A stretch of DNA of 64,000 bases from Capsicum annuum (Eukaryota > Streptophyta > Magnoliopsida > Solanales > Solanaceae): positions 41,623,539-41,687,538 of the forward strand of contig NC_061112.1 in assembly GCF_002878395.1 (NCBI RefSeq), in the 5' to 3' direction. The notes below the pieces were generated by a model, which saw only the letters and a program-made list of their open reading frames with translations, ran no database searches and was not told the origin of the DNA. The translations under genes and the position numbers were made by a program. This document shows, one piece after another, positions 59,503 to 64,000 of this stretch; positions within the stretch are counted from its first letter, which is position 1, and the number at the start of each line of letters is the position of its first letter.

Positions 59503-60116
59503 AACCAAGGTCATTGGTCTTAATAGTATAAGAACAAAATACCTAATAGAGTCTCATAGATTGGTACGTAGATGTCTGTACCTATCTTTGAGAGGCTATA
59601 GGATGTCTTTAGGAAATTTATCTTATTTTGTTCCTTATCATACAAATTTCCGTTACATCATATTTTACTTTTTTTATACACTGATTATGATGAATAGATC
59701 TTGTGAGGTTAGAGATACGGAACCTTTATTCGGGGAAAGAGCCTGTATAGAGAGTGAGTTGTGAGTCATGGACTCGAGGTAGTGGATGGACGTGTGGATC
59801 TATCCTATCTAGAAGTAGTGCTAGGGGACTTTTCTTAAGCCTCGTGTTAAGCATAATGGAGGTTTGGGTCCTACTCAATTTCACTGAGTTCTTCCACCTC
59901 AATGTTAGGGGTTATTGGTTACTTGTTGACCCATCTGGAGAGTGCCCCTTTGAGCACACTTGGTGTTCCTCCAGTCCTGAGTATGGATCCTCCAGTTACA
60001 CCTGCTTCTACTCTTGGTAATTCTCAGACCTCGAGTACTATCCTTATTTTAGTATTGGTATTTGAGTATGGTATTCCAAGTTAGGAGTTCATCCTACATT
60101 TATATTACTTCCATAG

Positions 60117-60900
60117 ATGGGACCTCAGCTTGACAGATTTACTATGTCTTCTCTTGCTGAGAGTACAGTTATGTTTTTTGAGGATCAAAAGAGGTTTGAG
60201 AGATTTACTCATATGGGTCCTCCTAGATTCAGTGATGTTGTGGGAAAGGATGCCTACGAGTTTTTGATTAATTGTCAAAGAAGTTACATAATTTAGGTTT
60301 TCTTGAGTTACATGGGGTTGCTTATACTACTTATCAATTGAGAGATGCTGCCAGAGATTGGTGAAGATCACTTGTTAGTTGCGGACCTCTTGATTCTCTC
60401 GGGATGACTTAGGATCAGTTTGTAGATGCTTTTTTGGAGAGATTTATGCCTTACAGTCTAAGGGATTGGATGAGGAGTGAGTTTAATCGCCTAGAGCAGG
60501 GCTCCATGACTGTTACAGAGTATGAGGCATACTTCCATGCCTTGTCCAGATATTCTTATGCCAGTATTTCCCGAGAAGATTCAAACATTTGTAAAGCATT
60601 TGGATGTCTCTCTTCGGTTGGCTACATCTTAGATGGTTGTATTTAGAGCGTCCTTTTGGAGTTTAGTAGATCATGCTAAGATAATTGAGAGTATTCTACA
60701 ACCATCTCATAGAGACGCTACGAAGATGCACTATTTTAGTGAGTTCAGAGGTCAGGCTTCTAGAGGCAGAGATTTTAGAGGCTCTCATAGGTATCATGGT
60801 AGACCAGTGTAGGCAGTCTTACAAAGTTCAGGTAGTGGATCTTCTGGTCCAGTAGTTTAGGGTGGTCTTTTGGTCCCAGCGGTGCCTTCTATTATTGTGT
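60117..60900 (+). pseudogene. G4 gag remnant
   Basis: The ATG at 60117 opens MGPQLDRFTMSSLAES, then RFERFTHMGPPRFSD and DAYEFLINCQ. A frameshift near 60275 leads to LGFLELHGVAYTTYQLRDAA, RDW and a stop, RSLVSCGPLD. The frame 60434-60646 gives the core MPYSLRDWMRSEFNRLEQGS, MTVTEYEAYFHALSRY. This is the retrotransposon gag (capsid) domain. A downstream stretch with RGQASRGRDFRGSHRYHG-like text fits the basic linker before nucleocapsid. Confidence 0.8.
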
Positions 60901-60919
60901 TAGCCTATTGAGGTAGTTT

Positions 60920-61897
60920 ATGTGTGATGAGATTGTCCATTTATCTAAGATCTGTCCCCATTATGTGATTAAAGATACTCCTATTTCCGTTGTGAGAGGT
61001 AGGGGTTCTATTAGAGGTGTGAGAGACAGAGGTAATAGATCCCATAGTGGTGGTCGCGGGGTTACTCAGCTAGTTAGTGGTCGTGGAAAGTGCTATGCTA
61101 TACCCGCTAGACCAGAGGCAGAGGTTTCTGATGCTATGATTATAGGTATCATCCCTATTTATTTCAGATCTACATCTATGTTATTTGATCTAGGATTGAC
61201 TTTCTCCTATGTGTTTGCATATTTTGCTTTGGGTTTTAATTCTGTTAGTGTGCCTCTTTCCATGCCTATCATGTACCTACCCTATAGGAGATTCTATAGT
61301 AGTGAATCGGGTGTACCGATCTTGTATTATGGCTTTTTTGGTTGTGAGACTTGGATAGACTTGGTTATGTTAGATATGGTTGATTTTGATGTTATCTTTG
61401 GTATGGATTGGTTGGCTCTTTACCATGCAGTTCTAGATTATTATTCTAAGACCATGACTTTAGCTTCGTTGGATGTGTCTAGGATAGCTTGGAAGGGTTC
61501 GCTTCATTCAGTTTCTAAGAGAGTTACATCTTATGTTCAGGCTCATCGACTAGTTGAGATAGGATGTTTGTCTTACTTGGCTCATAGTCATGATACTAAC
61601 ATTGCGTTACCTCCTTCTTTTGATTTTGTTCATGTTGTTCGTGAGTCCATGGATGTGTTCCCTACAAATTTGCCTGGTATGCCTTTGGATCATGATATTT
61701 ATTTTGCTATTGATATTGAGCTCAGCACCATGCCCATATCTATTCCTCCCTATAGGATAGCCCCATCTAAGTTAAAGAAATTAAAGGATCAATTGCAGGA
61801 GTCGTTGGATAAGGGATTTATCCAACCAAGTGTATCACCTTGGGGTGCGATTATCTTATTTGTGAAAAAGAATTATGTATTAGTTATCGATAGATGA
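60920..61897 (+). pseudogene. G4 protease and start of RT (325 codons open)
   Basis: This is the longest open frame in the window. It starts within the nucleocapsid end (CDEIVHLSKICPHY, a decayed knuckle, then a Gly/Arg-rich RGRGSIRGVRDRG tail). It continues into the protease: SMLFDLGLTFSYVFAYFALG at about 61178-61235 keeps the active-site Asp but lacks the usual Ser/Thr, and DLVMLDMVDFDVIFGMDW lies at about 61360-61410. A spacer leads to [40 protein letters not shown] of RT before a frameshift at about 61890. Openness suggests recent degeneration or a chance lack of stops. Confidence 0.8.
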
Positions 61898-61899
61898 AT

Positions 61900-62445
61900 A
61901 AGGTGAATGTTAAGAATAAGTATCCTCTTTCTCGTATTGATGATTTGTTTGATTAGCTTCAGGGTACTGCAGTATTTTTGAAGATTGATTTAAAGTCTAG
62001 GTATCACTACTTGAGGATTAGAGCTTCAGATATTCCGAAGATAGCTTTTCAGAATCGATATGGTCATTATGAGTTATTGGTTATGTCCTTTCAGTTGACT
62101 AATGCCCTAGCTGTGTTCAAGGATTTGATGAACTGGGTATTTCAATCGTATCTCGACTCCTTTGTTATTATATTTCTAGAATATGTCTTGGTTTGTTCCA
62201 AGAGAGAGGTCGATCATGAGGAGCATTTGTAGATTGTGCTTCAGAGATTGAGGGATGAGAAATTGTATGCCAGGTTCTACAAATATGAGTTTTGGTTGGA
62301 GTCTATTTCCTTCTTGGGTCTTATGGTGACTAAAGAGGGTATTATGGTTGATCCATCTAAGATTACAGCGGTTCGTGATTGGGCTAGGCCTACTTTGCCT
62401 ACCAAGATTCGGAGTTTTATTGGCTTGGCAAGTTATTAATGACAT
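61900..62445 (+). pseudogene. G4 reverse transcriptase remnant
   Basis: It reads [20 protein letters not shown] (motif A Asp kept), [29 protein letters not shown], then [12 protein letters not shown] where the catalytic box F(I/V)DD of all RTs should stand: both Asp are replaced (Glu, Tyr), which abolishes activity. A later frame (62236-62439) reads [39 protein letters not shown] and IRSFIGLASY. Confidence 0.85.
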
Positions 62446-62990
62446 TTTATTTAGGGTTTCTTATCTATTATAGCTCCGTTAACTAAGTTGGCTCAGAAGA
62501 AGATTTCCTTATAGTGGTCTGATGCGTGTGAGGTGAGCTTCCAAAAGCTCAAGGATTTGTCGACTTCAACTCCTATCTTGACTTTGCCCAAGAAGTGTAT
62601 GAGTTTCACTGCCTTTTGTGATGCTTCAGGTGTTGGGTCAAGTGTTGTGTTGATGTAGGAGAGTAAGGTGATTGTGTATGCTTCTTGTCAGTTGAAGCCC
62701 CATGAGAAGAATTACCCTATCCATGATTTGGAGTTATGCACGATTGTTTTTTTAAGTTATGGAGACACTACTTGTATGGAATTTATTGTGAGATTTTCTC
62801 GTGTTATCGTAGACTTCAATACTTCTTCACCTAGTGAGATCTTAATATGAGGTAGCATTGTTCGATTGAGTTGCATAAGGATTATGACTTGACTATTTTA
62901 TATCACCTGAGTAAGGCCAATCTGGTTGCAGATTCCTTAAGCTGGAAGTCTACTAGCATTGGTAGCTTGGCACATATTTTGACCTAGGAG
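62446..62990 (+). pseudogene. G4 RNase H remnant
   Basis: Broken frames: APLTKLAQKK, WSDACEVSFQKLKDL, PILTLPKK, TAFCDASGVGSSVVLM (catalytic Asp kept), [16 protein letters not shown] (Glu region) and, near 62905-62950, YHLSKANLVADSLS-like text with a frame change. Confidence 0.7.
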
Positions 62991-62999
62991 AGGCCTTCG

Positions 63000-63838
63000 G
63001 CCTTAGAGGTTTAGTCCTTAGCTAACCAGATGGTTAGGCTTGATATTTCTACACCTTGGTGCCTTTTGGCAATTTTGAAGGCAAGGTCATCTTTGATGGA
63101 GCAGATTCGAGCTCATCAGTTTGATGATGAGGGATTAAGGTTAATTTGGGATAAGGTGTTGAGTGGTCAAGCTAAGAAAGCCTCACTTGATTTTGATAGT
63201 TTATTAAGGATTGGGGGTCGAGTTTGTGTGTCGAGAAAATGTGTTTGGATTAGATTGATTTTGGACGAGGCCTATTGTTCCAAGTACTTCATCCATCTGT
63301 GAGTAACTAAAATGTATCGTGACTTGAGGCAGCATTACTGGTGGGGTGGTATGGGGAAGGATGTAGCAGACTTTGTATCTCATTGCGTATGTTCCCAGCA
63401 AGTAAAGTTCGAACATTTGAGATCTGGTGGATTGCTTCAGAGGTTACCCATTCTTGAGTGGAAGTTGGAACGAATCACGATGGACTTTGTGAGCGGATTT
63501 CCTAGAATTTTTTAGGGTTCTGATAATGTTTAGGTCATCATGGATCGATTGACCAAGTCTTCTTATTTCATTTCGATGCAGGGCTCATTCAGTGCTAAGG
63601 GGTTGGCCTGTATCTACATTCGTGAGATCGTGTGTCTTCATAGGGTGCTAGTTTTTATTATTTTAGATCAAGGTTTTATGTTCACATTTCTCTTATGGAA
63701 GACTTTTCTAGATGAGTTGGGTACTCAAGTTAATCTTAGAATATATTTTCACCCTAAGACTGACGGTCAGTCAGAGCAGACTATCTTGGTTTTTGAGGAT
63801 ATGTTTTGGCCTTGTGTGATGGATTTTGGTGGCTAGTG
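63000..63838 (+). pseudogene. G4 integrase remnant, truncated
   Basis: The zinc region reads MYRDLRQHYWWGGMGKDVAD, FVSHCVCSQQVKFEH (63312-63415), then ITMDFVSGFPRI with the first core Asp. After a stop, MDRLTKSSYFISM (63540 on), VFIILDQGFMFTFLLWKTF (second Asp in LDQG, usual SDRG) and FHPKTDGQSEQTILVFEDM (catalytic Glu at the E of SEQT). The frame ends VMDFGG, stop, at 63836. The C-terminal third and the chromodomain are missing because other DNA begins here. Confidence 0.8.
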
Positions 63839-64000
63839 GTATCACGCCGTAAATTCCATTGGGGCGGATAGGCACCAGTAGCTGTAAAGGCCCAAGAGCT
63901 CTAGCCTATGACATTGTACATCTCATGCATGTAAAGATGATAACCAAAGGTTCTGCCAAATATGATACAATGCATCAATGAGACAACCACGTGGATGAGC
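63839..64000. other. Unidentified sequence replacing the G4 3' part
   Basis: From about 63840 the sequence leaves the integrase reading. ATCACGCCGTAAATTCC and GGGGCGGATAGGCACC are reminiscent of the outer text of gypsy LTRs in this window (compare 17560-17600), so another LTR may start here. The window ends before this can be tested. Confidence 0.35.

Larger units (their letters stand above)
56660..63838 (+). mobile_element. G4: Ty3/gypsy retrotransposon, 3' end missing
   Basis: A 5' LTR (56660-59487), primer site, and the order gag, protease, RT, RNase H, integrase on the plus strand. The integrase ends abruptly near 63838 after the catalytic Glu block, where unrelated sequence starts. The 3' LTR is not in the window, so insertion age and target duplication cannot be read. 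All frames are interrupted, but less than in G1. Confidence 0.85.

Overview
This is a stretch of plant nuclear DNA with no intact host gene that I can find. It is AT-rich, rich in microsatellites, and built almost entirely from decayed transposable elements and gene fragments that keep their introns. The relatives I recognise point to a nightshade-family (Solanaceae) genome: an RTE-clade LINE ending in TTG repeats, Au-type SINE pieces, long-LTR Ty3/gypsy chromoviruses primed by initiator Met-tRNA, and a Stowaway MITE. I cannot name the species. A run of exactly 100 N (35495-35594) marks an assembly gap.

Layout. 1-7238: AT-rich DNA holding a minus-strand Helitron (881-2618), a heptamer array at its 5' end, a broken methionine aminopeptidase fragment (about 3068-4777), a 110-bp RTE-tail insertion with target duplication, a long foldback (6631-6727) and a probable CACTA transposon end. 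7239-33855: one old minus-strand Ty3/gypsy element (called G1) opened by three later insertions: an L1 LINE with an RNase H domain (about 7953-13232), a complete minus-strand chromovirus (G2, 17720-27526, duplication GTCAT), and an RTE LINE (29338-33448, exact 18-bp duplication). 33856-35494: a degenerate AT-rich tandem repeat family with long microsatellites. 35595-41666: pieces of at least four host genes within about 6 kb: phenylalanyl-tRNA synthetase beta, a gar2-related protein, a RecQ helicase exon, and two tandem copies of a SCYL2 kinase exon on the minus strand.

41726-56060: the same AT-rich repeat family again, split by a plus-strand LTR element (G3, 42743-54640, duplication CTAAA). 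G3 has LTRs of about 3 kb and no readable polyprotein, so it looks like a non-autonomous large derivative. Inside it lies a solo LTR of a related family in the opposite orientation. 56330-56655 is the tail of another minus-strand gypsy element. 56660-63838 is a plus-strand gypsy element (G4) with 5' LTR, primer site, gag, protease, reverse transcriptase, RNase H and a truncated integrase, cut off near the window end by unidentified sequence.

Every coding region carries stops, frameshifts, deletions or lost catalytic residues, so none should make a working product. No tRNA, rRNA, CRISPR array or operon was seen. I did not find a new biological system. The points most worth a second look are the mixed gene-fragment cluster, the sense/antisense LTR arrangement in G3 (a possible double-stranded RNA source), the Helitron with an expanded terminal repeat, and the 44-bp foldback. 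All element boundaries and family calls come from reading the sequence by eye.
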